From Riptortus pedestris (taxonomy: Eukaryota > Arthropoda > Insecta > Hemiptera > Alydidae): 64,000 bases of DNA. Made by a program: the position numbers and the translations under genes. The DNA is taken from contig CM032231.1 in assembly GCA_019009955.1 (NCBI GenBank), forward strand, positions 91,719,001 through 91,783,000, read 5' to 3'. The notes under the pieces are model-generated. The model worked only from the letters and a program-made list of their open reading frames with translations. It was not told the origin of the DNA and did not search any database. The first letter of the stretch is position 1. Every line of letters begins with the position of its first letter. Shown in pieces: positions 44,190-55,211 of the stretch.

Positions 44190-46885
44190 GCCCCATCATC
44201 GATGCCGACCTTCTCTTCCACCACCACCTAATCGTCGATCTCAGAGGTCGTCAGCTCCTAGACGCGAAAACGGGGATCACAGCAAAGGGGACCATTGCAC
44301 ACTTCAAAATACCCACAGTATATTCAGTTCCCGTTGGTGAGTAGTATTACGACCTACTACGCAAATACCCATCCATCTCACACGCCCGTCAACCGTCCTG
44401 CAGAAACCAAAGCATAACATCCAGCACTTCATCGAGACGAAGGGACCACCCGTCACAGCAAAAGCTCGACGACTCCCACCTGAGCGTTAGAGGGCTGCAA
44501 GGGAGGAATTCCTCAAAATGGTAGACGAAGGCATCTGCAGGCCGTCTAACAGCCCCTACTCAAGTCCGTTACATATATTGGTAAAGGAAGATGGCAAAAT
44601 GCGATTTTGTGGGGACTACCGCCGACTAAACGAACAGACTGTTCCCGACAGATACGGTGTTCCAAACATACTGACTCTCAACACCAATCTTAGCGGAAAG
44701 ACCTACTTCAGTAAGATTGACCTGAACAGGGCGTACTACCAGGTACCTGTAGCAGAAGAAGACGTTAAGAGTAATCACATCCTTCGGTCTCTTCGAGTTC
44801 CTGGTAATGTGCTTCGGCCTTTGTAATGCTGCCCAGACGTTCCAGCGCCTCATGGATAGTATTTTGGCACTACCCTATGTCTTCGTGTACCTAGACGACA
44901 TACTCGTATCATCCAGTAGCAAGGACGAACATCATGCACACTTAGACAACGTCTTCCGAATACTGAGCGAGCATGGTCTAACAATAAACCCCACCAAGTG
45001 CGAGTTTGGCAAGACCGAGATCGAATTCTTGGGCTTCCTCGTGAATGCCCAAGGTATCAAGCTACTGCCAGCAAAGGTTAACCAGATCATGGAGTTTCCT
45101 CGACCCAGCAATAAGGGACAACTTCGGCGTTTCTTGGGAATGCTGAATTTTTATAGGCGATTCATACCAAACGCAGCTGAACACCAGCATACCCTACACT
45201 CGTTAGTAGGCAACTGCAAGAAGAGCGATGCAACAGCTCTGGAATGGTCCAAGGAAGCAGACGCTGCATTTCGCCTATGTCAGCAAGACATCAAGTCGGC
45301 CCTCACTTTGTCACATCCATCCGACGATGCCGAACTCTCATTGGCATGTGACGCGTCAAACACAGCCATCGGGGCTGTTCTTCAGCAACGTGAAGGATCA
45401 GGTTGGAAACCTCTTGGATTTTTCTCCAAGACTCTGACGAAAGCAGAACAAGGTTACTCCACTTACGACAGAGAGCTGGTCGCCGTACACCGAGCAATAC
45501 GTCACTTCAGGCCCTCGATCAAAGGACGTAACTTCACCACACTCACCGACCACAAGCCGCTGATCCACATGTTCCGACAACGCGCTGACACTGCCACGCC
45601 TATGAGGATCCGATTGGTGAACTTCATCAGTCAGTTTACAACCGATATCCGACATGTAGCTGGAAATGACAATGTGGTCGCAGACACACTCTCGAGGTTG
45701 GAGGAGACAACGCTTCCCGATGACAATGAAACAATTGCAGAGCTACAAGAGACGGACTCTGGCATAAACGAGCTCCTTAAGAACCCTTCCCTCTCGCTTA
45801 AGTGGATGAAAGTTCCACATGCTACGAGGCCCCTGCTCTGCGAAGCAAGCCCTTCACGAATGCGTCCGTACCTGCCTGCATCATTGAGAGAATCGATTTT
45901 TACTCATATCCACAACCTCAGCCACCCGGGTATACGCGGGTCAAGGAGACTCATTGCCCAACGAATCTTCTGGCCAAACATGAAAGTAGACATTGCCACC
46001 TGGGCACGTGCTTGTGTCGCTTGTCAGCGGAGTAAGGTACATCGCCACACTGTCACGCCCCCGGGAACCTTTGTCACAAGTGCTCGCTTCGAGCACGTTC
46101 ACATAAATATCATTGGACCACTCGCAACATCGGACTATTGCCTTACTATGACAGATAGGTTTACTCGGTGGCCCGAAGCAGAGCCAATTGAAGATATCAG
46201 TGCAGACACGATATCCAGAGCCCTACACAGGACTTGGATCTCTCGCTATGGCGTCCCAACTAGAATAACAACGGACCAAGGGCGGCAGTTCGAGAGTCAA
46301 ATATTCTGCAAGCTCACACACATTCTCGGGATCAAACGTACTAGGACAACTCCTTACCATCCACAAAGTAACGGCTGTATTGAACGGTGGCACAGAACAC
46401 TCAAAGCAGCTCTCACAGCTCACCTCATCAGCTCATCGAGATGGACTGACCTGCTGTCCACAGTACTTCTTGGTCTAAGAGCAGCAGTGCGCGATGATAA
46501 CACCAGTAGTGCAGCAGAACTGGTATTCGGGCAGCCCCTACGGTTGCCTGGTGAATTGCTCGCAAGCCACCAACGACCTGATGACCCCGAGGAGTTCCTG
46601 CGGAGGTTGAGGGACCTCATGAAGGACCTTCGACCAGCACCTCACCGTCCCAGCAGCAGCCAAACCTTTGTTCCTAAGGACCTCAGGAACTGCACTCATG
46701 TGTTCCTACGAGATGATGCAGTTCGCCAACCCCTAACACCACCATACTCAGGACCTCATCTGGTACTGGACCGACAGCCGAAGACATTCAAGATCCATCT
46801 TCCTACAGGACCAAGAACCGCCTCACTCGACCGTCTGAAGCCAGCCTACATCATCCAGGACTCATCCAAACCCTCAGCACAGTAG
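44190..46885 (+). pseudogene. Ty3/Gypsy pol: RT, RNase H, integrase, frame-broken
   Basis: RT fingers and palm (MRFCGDYRRLNEQTVPDRYG) lie in one frame (44518-44826). The next frame, 44807-46885 (692 codons), holds FGLCNAAQTFQRLM, the catalytic FVYLDDILVSS, RNase H residues (LACDASNTAIGAVLQQ, STYDRELVAVHRA, TLTDHKP), the integrase zinc binding site (H, H, CVACQRSK) and the integrase core with TTDQGRQFES and NGCIERWHR. The position of the first integrase Asp reads HINIIGPL, where the family has Asp instead of Asn. Stops also lie between 44164 and 44518. The C-terminal domain ends GPHLVLDRQPKTFKIH, then a terminal Pro/Ser-rich stretch. Confidence 0.92.
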
Positions 46886-47038
46886 ACCTCTGTGAATCCC
46901 CAGACAACACTGCACCCTTCCAACCAGTCTTCAGCCCAAGACATAGCCACACAAGCGGAACAACCTCACCGGACTCGTCGAGTAAGACCCATTAGACTTC
47001 CTGCCCGCTTCCATGTCTCTGTCGTTGGGGGGAGGTGA

Positions 47039-47369
47039 TGTAGCAACCCTTAACCTAACTCCTACTAGCTGCCACGTGGTCTCAGTGACAGTGTTGCCAG
47101 GAACTATTTAACCTAAAACAATTAATCTAATTATAAGGTGGCTACACTGCGAGCAACCTCATAATATCCAGTCAGTTAGTAGGTAAAGTTGACCGCTTAC
47201 TCTCGCAGTTGTGTTTTTGTGAACTCTGCTCCGAACCATTTTGTTGTTATCTATTCAAATACCGATTTTTATTATTTATTGCATTTTGTGTTCTTCAATC
47301 TTTTATTTTTCGACCAGTTGTTTGTTTCTTTATAAATTATAGTGCCTTATTACTTTCAAGTTATGTTAT
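47039..47369 (+). repeat. 3' LTR
   Basis: It matches the 5' LTR over nearly its whole length (TGTAGCAACCCTTAACC to AGTTATGTTAT) with about 10 scattered substitutions. It keeps a block absent from the 5' LTR (CAGTGTTGCCAGGAACTATT and the following 28 bp), so the two LTRs are 299 and 331 bp long. The divergence shows the insertion is not very recent, unless one LTR was altered by a single deletion. Confidence 0.88.
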
Positions 47370-48170
47370 TGTACGTTATAAAAACCCGTACATTAAAATA
47401 TCATGAATCACTTAATTCGAACCTTAAATACCAAATACTGTTTTCAAGAGACTTTTATTATGCGAGATACATGAAAATTCGTTGGGTGATTACGTCATCA
47501 ATTAACATTTTAAGTTCTTTACTTGATTTTTTTTTTATCTGTACCATAATCGATATTTCAGTCGCTTCAGTCATCAGTAAATACCATATTAGGTAATGGC
47601 AGAAATCGGTCTAGTTGGAGGAGAGTTTAGAGGGGGGGGGATTTAAAATTTCATATATCTCGGTTGCCATGAGTAGGATCGAAACGTTTATGTAACAATG
47701 ATGTTGGAATTTAAAGTTTCTACAATTGGTGTTCAGCATATTTTTTTTTTTTGACTCGAATATTAAGCGAGTTACGTGTATTTTTATGTTTTAACCCTGA
47801 GTAGGCCCCCACTTGTAAACGTCTGATTTTTAATATAATTGATTAAATTTAAAATTCTGCCTACATTGGCTTCAAGAGAAATAGGAATAGATAGTGAGAT
47901 GAGGCCAGTGTGCCATACCACCACGTGGGAACTCTGTTTATTTTATGCAGCCTCTGCGTGACGGACTTTTATTTTATTTTAAGAGCTTCGTAGGCGGCAT
48001 GGCTCATTTAATTAAAAAAAAATATTAAAAAATGTTATTACTAATAGAAGAATTAGAAACGCAACATGTAGAACATTAAACACAACGAAATGGTAAACAA
48101 AAATACGCAAACATAACAATATTCTACAAAAGCTCAGAGCTTAACAATAACAATTATAAAAACAGTAAAA

Positions 48171-48960
48171 AGTCCGTCACGCAGGGGCTGCGTAAACTAA
48201 GCAGATTTCCCTCGTGAAGTTTAGTAATAGATAAGTATACATACTGGTAACTAAACACCGTGAATAAATACAAACGGAAATAAGAAATGTTTCATCCAAT
48301 TTCAATAACCTGCCGAAAGGAAGCGTTAGGTTAGAAATGTAAACAAACGGGTCGGCCCGCCTCACACCGGAAAGAAGAACAATTACTGAAATATATCAGA
48401 ATATAACACATTAATATTATTGAGAAATATTTACTATATCTAGTACTGTAATTAATAACAAGTCAGAATAATTGTTATCTCAATCAATAAAATTTTAGTA
48501 GTCCAAAACTTTAAGATGGGGGGGGGAGTCACCAGGACATATTTGCATGTATCTCGTATAATAAAGGTCTCTTGAATACAATTTTTGGTATTTAAACTTC
48601 CAATAATGTGATTTATTATGTAGCAGAGTATTGTTTACGTAACATGAGTAGAAGTGGCGGTTTGCTGAAAACTTAAAAATGCAAATATCTGGGTTAATAT
48701 TCAAGATAGAGAATAAACGTATATAACAATATTTATAGTAAATTTAATTTTCAATAAGATTGATTATATACAATTTTTCAATCCAATGCATAATAACGGA
48801 GATATTTCGAGTTTTCAAAAATCCCCCCTCTAACCCCCCCCCCCTTCCTCTGGTCTGATTTCTGCCATTAACGAACTTGATCTCTCTTTTTACATAAAAC
48901 GGTTAAATATCGAGTTTCGTAACGATCAAACAAAAATTGCGACCGCTAGAGCGTTAACAG

Positions 48961-49026
<66 letters not shown>

Positions 49027-49135
49027 GAACGAACCTCATTTTCGTCATCTCCTGGGTAAGATCGATGGACATTTGAAGAAATTTTTCGAAAATCGCGTCA
49101 TGAGTACGACCTCAATAGGTGATTTCCCTTAAGGG
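48171..49135 (-). mobile_element. HINE-like element, complete minus copy
   Basis: It opens with the inverted 3' end (AAAAAGTCCGTCACGCAGGG, hairpin at about 48178-48192). It carries a unique segment to about 48400, then the family core with ATTCAAGATAGAGAATAAAC, GGAGATATTTCGAG, GCGACCGCTAGAGCG, a (TA)n tract at 48965-49020 and the opposite end GAGTACGACCTCAATAGG, closing at TTCCCTTAAGGG. It is the best minus-strand reference copy of the window. Confidence 0.65.
48965..49020. repeat. (TA)n microsatellite
   Basis: About 28 TA units lie in the internal microsatellite position of the complete HINE-like copy. Confidence 0.95.
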
Positions 49136-49294
49136 CTGCAAATATATGATAAAAGAGTATTAAAAAACTAAAATTATGTAGTAATATAAGTTAAAGTAGT
49201 TTTCAAAGTTTTAGAAATTAAAATAGTACTTAAATAAAAATACATTTATCAAATAATTTTAAAAACAACTCACATATATATCCTTGGAGGTTAT

Positions 49295-49830
49295 CGCCCT
49301 CGATCAAGGTCCATCGATTTAGCCTAGGAGATGTCAAAAATGAGGTCCGTTCAAAATTATATACATATATATGTCTGTTACCACTCTAGCGGTCGCAAAA
49401 TTTGTCCTATCTTTACTAAACTCGATATATAAGCGTTTCATGTAAAATTAAATACTAAGTTCGTTAACGGCTGAAATCGGACTAGGGGGAGGAGGGTGGT
49501 TTAAAGGGAGGGGGGATACGAAAATTATCCAATATCTCCGTTATTATATGTTAGATCCAAAAATTGTATATAACCAATCTTATTGGAAATTAAATTACCT
49601 ATAAATGTTATTGTATGCATACTTTCTCTATCATAAATTATTAACGGGCATATTAGGATTTTTAAGTATTCAGCCTTCAGTAACTTCCCACTTCCACTAC
49701 ATATTAAAAATAAGCTGTTATATCAAGAACGTATTCTAAGCCTAAATACCAAATATTGTTTACAAGAGACCTTTATTATGAGAGAGAAATACAAATTCGT
49801 TGTGTAACGTTATCAATTATGATTTTCTAT
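49295..49830 (+). mobile_element. HINE-like element, plus copy without hairpin end
   Basis: The copy starts inside the 5' region (CCATCGATTTAGCC) and keeps TACCACTCTAGCGGTCGCAA, GTTCGTTAACGGCTGAAATC, a G-rich block, CAATATCTCCGTTATTATA and TAAATACCAAATATTGTTT, ending near CAATTATGATTTTC. The (TA)n tract is reduced to a few units. Confidence 0.6.
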
Positions 49831-50126
49831 TCTTGTCTCAAAAATTTTTTTGGAACTATACTATGGTTAATATTTAACTGTTTCATGGAACTCCATAGTC
49901 ATTAATGGCTGAAATCAGGCAGGAATAAGTGGGGTTTAGAGGGGGAAGGGATTCGAAAATTGACAATTTCTCCTTTCTATGAGTCAGATGGTTATATATA
50001 CACTAACGGACCAGACAGACGTTGTCCTGCATGATATTTCTAGCGATTATGATATTAAACAAAGTATGAAATGAAAACAAATAATACAATAATTTCATTA
50101 TTCTTTATTTTGAAATAACATCAATC

Positions 50127-50425
50127 AACGTTTATACTTTGTTATACGACAAAAGTGAATATAACAAAAGTACTATAAATAACAAAATAAACAACTTTTG
50201 TCCTGTGCATATTTGCCGAAAACCAATAGGATTCGAAGTATCACTATTTTTAATTTTAGGCCTCCCTTACAACCCTTCTACTGCTCCATCTGCTGGGCTG
50301 ATTCGTGAATCTAAACCATCCAGGGCGTCACCCAAACGCATAAAAAAAAAATCTGCTAAAATTCATCCAAATCGGTCCAGCCGTTTAGTTCAGTGACATA
50401 CACACGTACAGTAGAATTATATATA
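50127..50425 (+). mobile_element. RTE-like LINE 3' tail
   Basis: The block AAATTCATCCAAATCGGTCC then AGCCGTTTAGTTCAGTGACA, followed by CATACACACGTACAG and a short (TA)n end, is a pattern common at the 3' ends of RTE-type LINEs in arthropods. No reverse transcriptase frame is present; only the 3' end is left. The leading 45 bp recur at 32688. Confidence 0.5.
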
Positions 50426-50433
50426 TATATATA

Positions 50434-50466
50434 AAGACAAATTTTTCGACCGCTAGAGTGGGAACA

Positions 50467-50541
<75 letters not shown>

Positions 50542-50645
50542 GATCGGACCTCAGTTTCGACATCTCCTAGGTTAAATCGATTGACCTTGGGAGGAATTTT
50601 TCGAAAATTGCGTCTTGAGTAGAACCTCAATAGCTGATTTCTCCT
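50434..50645 (-). repeat. HINE-like element end, minus, with (TA)n
   Basis: Plus-strand reading: TTTTTCGACCGCTAGAGTGG, (TA)n at 50470-50535, GATCGGACCTCAGTTTCGAC, then CCTCAATAGCTGATTTCTCC. It meets the start of another copy head to head (AAGGGAAATCAGCTAAAAAC), giving a palindrome-like junction near 50627-50660. Confidence 0.6.
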
Positions 50646-50980
50646 AAGGGAAATCAGCTAAAAACGTAGTCTGATAACGTCATGAATTCGGATGTTCCAG
50701 TTTTCACTCGAAAATGTATATTTTATCAGCTCAAATCGGACCACATTCAAGGGAGGTATAGAGGGCGTGGGTTGGCGGAAAATTCAAAATATCTCCATTA
50801 TCACGAGTCGAATCGAAACATTTTATAGAACCAATCTTGTTAAAATATAGATGCACTACACTTGTTGCTTTATACATTTCTCATAGCTAAAATATTAAGC
50901 AAGTATTTCGTATTTTCTTGTTTTCAGCCTTCAGAAAAACCCCACTTCTACTCGTCGGAGTTTTAGCAGATTTCCCTTAG
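50646..50980 (+). repeat. HINE-like element, partial plus copy
   Basis: Following the head-to-head junction, the copy has GCTCAAATCGGACCAC, AAATATCTCCATTATCACGA, TTTTCAGCCTTCAG and ends near CACTTCTACTCGTCGG. The (TA)n core is missing. Confidence 0.5.
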
Positions 50981-50982
50981 GG

Positions 50983-51753
50983 GAAATCAGCTATCGACGT
51001 CAAAATTTCTTCAAATGCCCATCGATCCTACCTAGAAGGTGTCAATGAGGTCCGTTGAAAGTTGTATGTATGTGTAAATGTACTTCTGTTACCGCTCTAG
51101 CAGTCGCAAGAATTTTGAAAATTCGAAATATCTCCATTACTATACTTCGGCTCGAAACATGATATGGATCCAATCTTATTGCAAATTAAAGGTCCTATAA
51201 TTATTGTTATTTACATTTATTCTCTATCTTGAATATTAACCGCGATATTTGCATTTTTCAGTTTGCAGCCTTCAGCAAACCTTCACTTCTACTCATGTCA
51301 CATAAACAATACTCTGCTATATAATAAACCACCTTATTTGAAGCTTAAATACCAAATGTTTTCAAGAGACCTTTATTATACGAGATATAATATGCAAATA
51401 TGGCGTCCCCCCCTCTCCCGGGTCGTAAGTTCTTTTTTGTGTGATTGAGATAAAAACTACTCTGATTCATTATAAAATACAAATCTAGATATTGTAAATA
51501 GTTTTCAATAAAATTCAGATATATTTCAGTAATTTCATTTCTTTTACGGTGAAGAATATTTCTATCTATCTGTTCAGCTCTGAGAGGTTGGCTGACCTGT
51601 TGTTTACTATTCAAGTGCTTTCCGTTGAAGAGATTATTAACTTGTAAATTTGTATTTATTCACGATGGTGTTAGCAGTATGTTGATTTATCTACCTTTTC
51701 GAGACAAAATCTGCTTAGTCTACGGAGCCCCTGCGTGACAGACTTTTTTTTTT
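50983..51753 (+). mobile_element. HINE-like element, near-complete plus copy
   Basis: The start is GGGGAAATCAGCTATCGACG, followed by CCCATCGATCCTACC, a TACCGCTCTAGCAGTCGCAA block, CAATCTTATTGCAAATTAAA and CTTAAATACCAAATGTTTTC, ending in the hairpin terminus (TACGGAGCCCCTGCGTGACA, then GAC and a T10 run, 51721-51753). The (TA)n tract is lost. Confidence 0.6.
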
Positions 51754-51861
51754 AGGAGTTGGGAGTATATGATCAAGTTCAATAAAAACACCTTGTCCTC
51801 TACAAATACTTTATTATTTGTGGAGTGCACTTTCAGAGATCCAGCTCTATCGTCAGAGTCA

Positions 51862-51961
51862 GATTAGAGGAGATTAGCCTGAACCAAAGAAACCGGGTTA
51901 CTTGGTAGTTGAAAGTGCTCAGTCACCCGGCTGCTTTGGTACTGGCTAATCATCTCTAATC
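51862..51961. repeat. imperfect 37-bp hairpin
   Basis: Arms 51862-51898 (GATTAGAGGAGATTAGCC...) and 51925-51961 are inverse complements at 31 of 37 positions, with a 26-nt loop. It lies at the start of the LTR-like promoter region and may belong to it. Confidence 0.7.
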
Positions 51962-52140
51962 AGAAAACTACGTACATGAAAATGTACAAAGAGTTAATCA
52001 CGTATTTAAGAAGTACGATGTAGATGAAAGGAACTTATTGATAGAAGGACCAGGACCGTTGGCGCCAAAGTATGTTCTCGGACCACACGTCTGGGATCTT
52101 GGACAGTCTGGGAACTTCCTCTTTGATCTTTCCGCCCATC

Positions 52141-52154
52141 TATAAAAGGGGCCC
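52141..52154 (+). promoter_or_regulatory. TATA box in GC-rich context
   Basis: TATAAAAGGGGCCC is a strong core promoter match. CAGTTAG and TCTCAGTTC initiator-like motifs follow 20 and 35 nt downstream. Confidence 0.5.
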
Positions 52155-52546
52155 AGCTCGACAGTTAGTTTGTTCTCAGTTCTCTTCAAGTGAACAACAG
52201 TGCGTTCAGTGCAGCTTTTGTGGCCAGTGCTTTTAGTTCGGTACAGTGTTTTATGTAAAGAATAGTGTAGTGCCATATTTAAGTAAAGAAAAGTGCAGCC
52301 CCGCGTTCTTTGTGAAGATCAGTGCAGTGCCGAGTTTTTGTGAACTTCAGTGATAGTGAGTTACTGTATTGTGCAATAAGAAGTGAAGTTATCTGTGCAT
52401 CGTGTGAGTAATAGTTAAGAATTATTTACCAAGTGTGTAGTGCATTTCCAAATAAATTGTGCAGTGATAATGCTTGTGTATTTAATTATGCAATCCAAAA
52501 GAACTCTAATAAACAACGTTTATTACTTTTTTTGTTATAAACGTAA

Positions 52547-52790
52547 CAATATGTATTCTCTAACTTTAATAATAACTGAGATATTTGCATTTTTTTAGTT
52601 TTCAGACTTCAGTAAATCTCCACTGCTACTCATGTCACACAAACAAGACTCTGTTATATAATGAAAAACTTTATTTGAAGCTTAAATACTAAATAGTGTT
52701 CTTATTAAACATTTACTTTTTAGATAAATGCAAATACGTGACGCACGTGGGAAATCTGTTTAGTTAACACAGTCCCCGGGATTTTTTCTA
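52547..52790 (+). repeat. HINE-like element, 3' half
   Basis: The piece has AACAATATGTATTCTCTAAC, ATTTGCATTTTTTTAGTTTT, GAAGCTTAAATACTAAATAG and a degraded hairpin end (TTAACACAGTCCCCGGGATT). Its 5' half may have been displaced by the LTR-like insertion. Confidence 0.5.
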
Positions 52791-54859
52791 TTTCGAATAT
52801 TTATAGAATTATCTATATGTTTAAAGCCTTTTCTCTTTCATTGCTATATATGCTGAAACTATACTTTTTCTTGTGTGGAGCAGTGGGGTGATGAATATTG
52901 ACAAATTAGAGACCAATTTAAGAACAAATATTAAATATCTCAGGTAAGAATAGAAAGGCATCGTTCCTTCACAGTAATATTAAATATTACGAAAGAATAA
53001 AAAAATCTTAATTCAGTTCAGTCATTTTCGATACCAAATGAAGTTCGATTTAATGCCTGGAAATCAGACGTCCATTATAATTTTGATATTCAAACATGGA
53101 ATAGTAGTTTTAGTACTTACAAATATATTCTAATTGGAAGTTAATATTAACGTTTTCTTCAATAAAAACAAAAGGAATAAGAGATGTTTTTACTTCCAAA
53201 TGGACGCTCACTGCTGTTAGTAATTATTTTTTAGATAAAATCAATAGTTGAGATGTTTGTTTTGAATTTGAAGGAAGCCTCGCAACTACTAGTTTGAAAA
53301 TTGGATTCCCATAAAGCCTATACTTTACATTTGAATAGTGATAGACAAATGAAAATTTCATTGAAATCCTTGGAGCTCAGCATCAGATTACATAAGACCA
53401 ATATATTAAGTAGGTAGATATAGCCTAATCTTGATTCTATCTAGGCTATCTAACCTTACTTATCTATGAAGTTATCTATTGAGAAGCGAAATGGCAAGGA
53501 TAGGCTTACCCAGGAAAGCGAATTTCCTCCTGAATAATCGGATTGTCCTTCCTCAATTTCAGGGAGCGACCTGATTCTTGCTAATCTAATCATCTTCCTT
53601 TATCAAACCCGTGGCCACCCCGCTCTCTCGTTTGAACCTTTCTTAATAAATATCTACGTAATTTGATTTTATCCTTATCCAGCCCAAAGCAAAAGCTTGA
53701 ATACAGAACATCATTCGAATACATGATTAAAGAAAAACCTTGGTCCAATAGTCCATAAATTGCCAGGGCCTGCCATTCGGCTTTTGTGTCAAGTGGTCAA
53801 GTTGACGGTTTGCCAATTGTTTTACAAAAAAAAAAAAAAAATATAAATGTAAAACTGTATCGTATTGAATATATTTGTCATCCCCGATATTCAGGCCTAC
53901 TTTGTTTCAAAAGTTGAAAATCTCCAGTGCCGACACCAAAGCCTTGAACGTAGGCATTCTTAATCTATCATAACACATCTACAGCTAGGAAGAATACATT
54001 TTAGCATTTTGCATTGTAACAAGCCCTAATTTCCAAGGCTTACAATCTCACTTCATTGAACCATTCTTCAATGAACAAACAAAAGTTGAGACTCTGTCCA
54101 ACATAGTTATGTCAGATCAGCTCCTCACTGTCCACCTTGTGCCCCAAATCTTCGCAGCGGCTTAATAGCAGACAGGAAATTAGATTATACGCGTCCCTAG
54201 CCTTCCTAATATTGACAACATTGGGTTTTGCTAGGAAATCAATTTGCCTGTCTGCTAATCACGGAAGACGCAAAACACAATTGAGCAGTAATAATCTGTA
54301 AACCCTTGACCTGACACTTAGTGTTCCAATTGAGAGCTTCTTACAGATGCAGCACGCGCGAACACTCACTCCCACACATACACACGCATACGCACGTCAC
54401 TAGTGAGACGGTACAAGTGAAGACCCTTCGAGTAATTTTCAGTATGCCACAAGTGCACCTATCAAACAGGGACGTTCTTCACGAAAGCATTAGGGGACTG
54501 GGTACAAACTCTCCCATTCAAGTGCTGTCCATGCTCTACTTCGGTTGACTAAGATAAAAATAAAAGTCTTAGATGTTTTGATAACTAAATAAAAATTATT
54601 TTGATTGCAATCAAGAAGGAAATAGGATACCAATTTAGATCTAGTTTGGCGTAACACAAATATTAGCGTGAGCCGAATAGCGAAACGACCGGCATTTCAT
54701 ATGATCCTACAAAGATTCCCTTACCATCCCTTTTATATTAAGCTTCACCAGGCGTTAAGTAATTGGGACATGAAATGAAAACTCTTTGAAATGAAAAAAT
54801 TGTTTTCGCAGAAGAAGCCACCGGCATAACTCTCTCTATTGGTCTACTGATAATTCTCA
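52791..54859. other. no supported gene
   Basis: I see only AT-rich DNA, an A15 run near 53826 and short frames without family resemblance. A GC-richer stretch near 53560-53650 has no clear coding frame. Confidence 0.4.
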
Positions 54860-55211
54860 CTAGGAAGGGTAGGTTGACCACCGCCCCATAAAGAGATTAT
54901 GAATGACTAAATAATTGCTCTTATTTTTTTTCGAGGCAGATGTTCCAGGGGTGGTTAGGGGTTCTATGCTGATATTATTCAAGAATATCTCCCCAACCTC
55001 GTCGAGTATCTTACTATAAGGAAAAGAAGCGCCGTTTAATCTGATCCCAGGCCACTTCCTTTGGAAATCAGGAGAAATTGAGTTTGAATTAAGGCCTTCC
55101 AAAGCAATTATTATCTTCGCTATCGGATTACCAGACTCCCTTCGGTAATGAAAAAATTGCTCAATGAAATGACAAAAAATGAAAAGCCTATACTTATCAT
55201 CTCCTCAAACG
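54860..55211 (-). CDS. unidentified open frame
   Basis: The stretch is open from a stop near 55211 to 54860 (about 117 codons). It reads FIEQFFHYRRESGNPIAKII, then ALEGLNSNSISPDFQRKWPG and FPYSKILDEVGEIF. Its amino acid composition is protein-like (charged residues evenly spread, few Phe/Ile/Lys runs), unlike random frames in this AT-rich DNA. There is no clear start codon before residue 30, so it would be an internal or terminal exon or a remnant. It overlaps a plus-strand frame by about 60 nt, and both cannot be real there. No family is recognised. Confidence 0.25.

Larger units (their letters stand above)
42855..47369 (+). mobile_element. Ty3/Gypsy LTR retrotransposon, CsRn1-like
   Basis: The 4.5 kb element has both LTRs, gag, protease, RT, RNase H and integrase in Ty3/Gypsy order. 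It is visibly richer in G+C and uses codons unlike the host genes, which fits a young or otherwise compositionally different element. A polypurine tract (GGGGGGAGG, near 47026-47034) lies just before the 3' LTR. The exact right ends of the LTRs and the target duplication are not clear. The coding region has several frameshifts and one altered catalytic residue, so the copy is not autonomous. It is inserted in a HINE-like repeat. Confidence 0.93.
42225..47980 (+). mobile_element. HINE-like element(s) carrying two nested insertions
   Basis: The first part (42225-42854) has GTTACCAAGCTCGATG, GGCTGAAATC, GGGTTTAGAGGG and ATTCTCTATCTTGG-like blocks up to AATACTCTATTATAT. The Ty3/Gypsy element then interrupts it. 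The family continues at about 47378 with TAAATACCAAATACTGTTTTC, CAAGAGACTTTTATTATGCG and GATTACGTCATCAATTA, followed by a second unit with GGCAGAAATCGG, a G9 run and finally the 3' hairpin end (TGCAGCCTCTGCG, then TGACGGACTTTTA) near 47953-47970. A 134-bp hairpin insertion lies at 42350-42483. Confidence 0.6.
51800..52530 (+). mobile_element. possible solo LTR with own promoter
   Basis: The region has the layout of an LTR: hairpin, then TATAAAAGGGGCCC (52141-52154), an initiator-like TCAGT about 35 nt downstream, a leader rich in repeated GTGCAG or AGTGC words (52200-52470), and AATAAA near 52452. It lies between two HINE-like repeats and has no coding frame. Terminal dinucleotides and a target duplication could not be fixed. 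A BEL/Pao or Gypsy solo LTR is my best guess; an ordinary host promoter with an untranslated leader is the alternative. Confidence 0.35.

Noticed and set aside
43525..44199. Several minus-strand and alternative-frame ORFs within the Ty3/Gypsy element
   Set aside because: They are shadows of the GC-rich gag-pol region, which is identified by its protein motifs on the plus strand.
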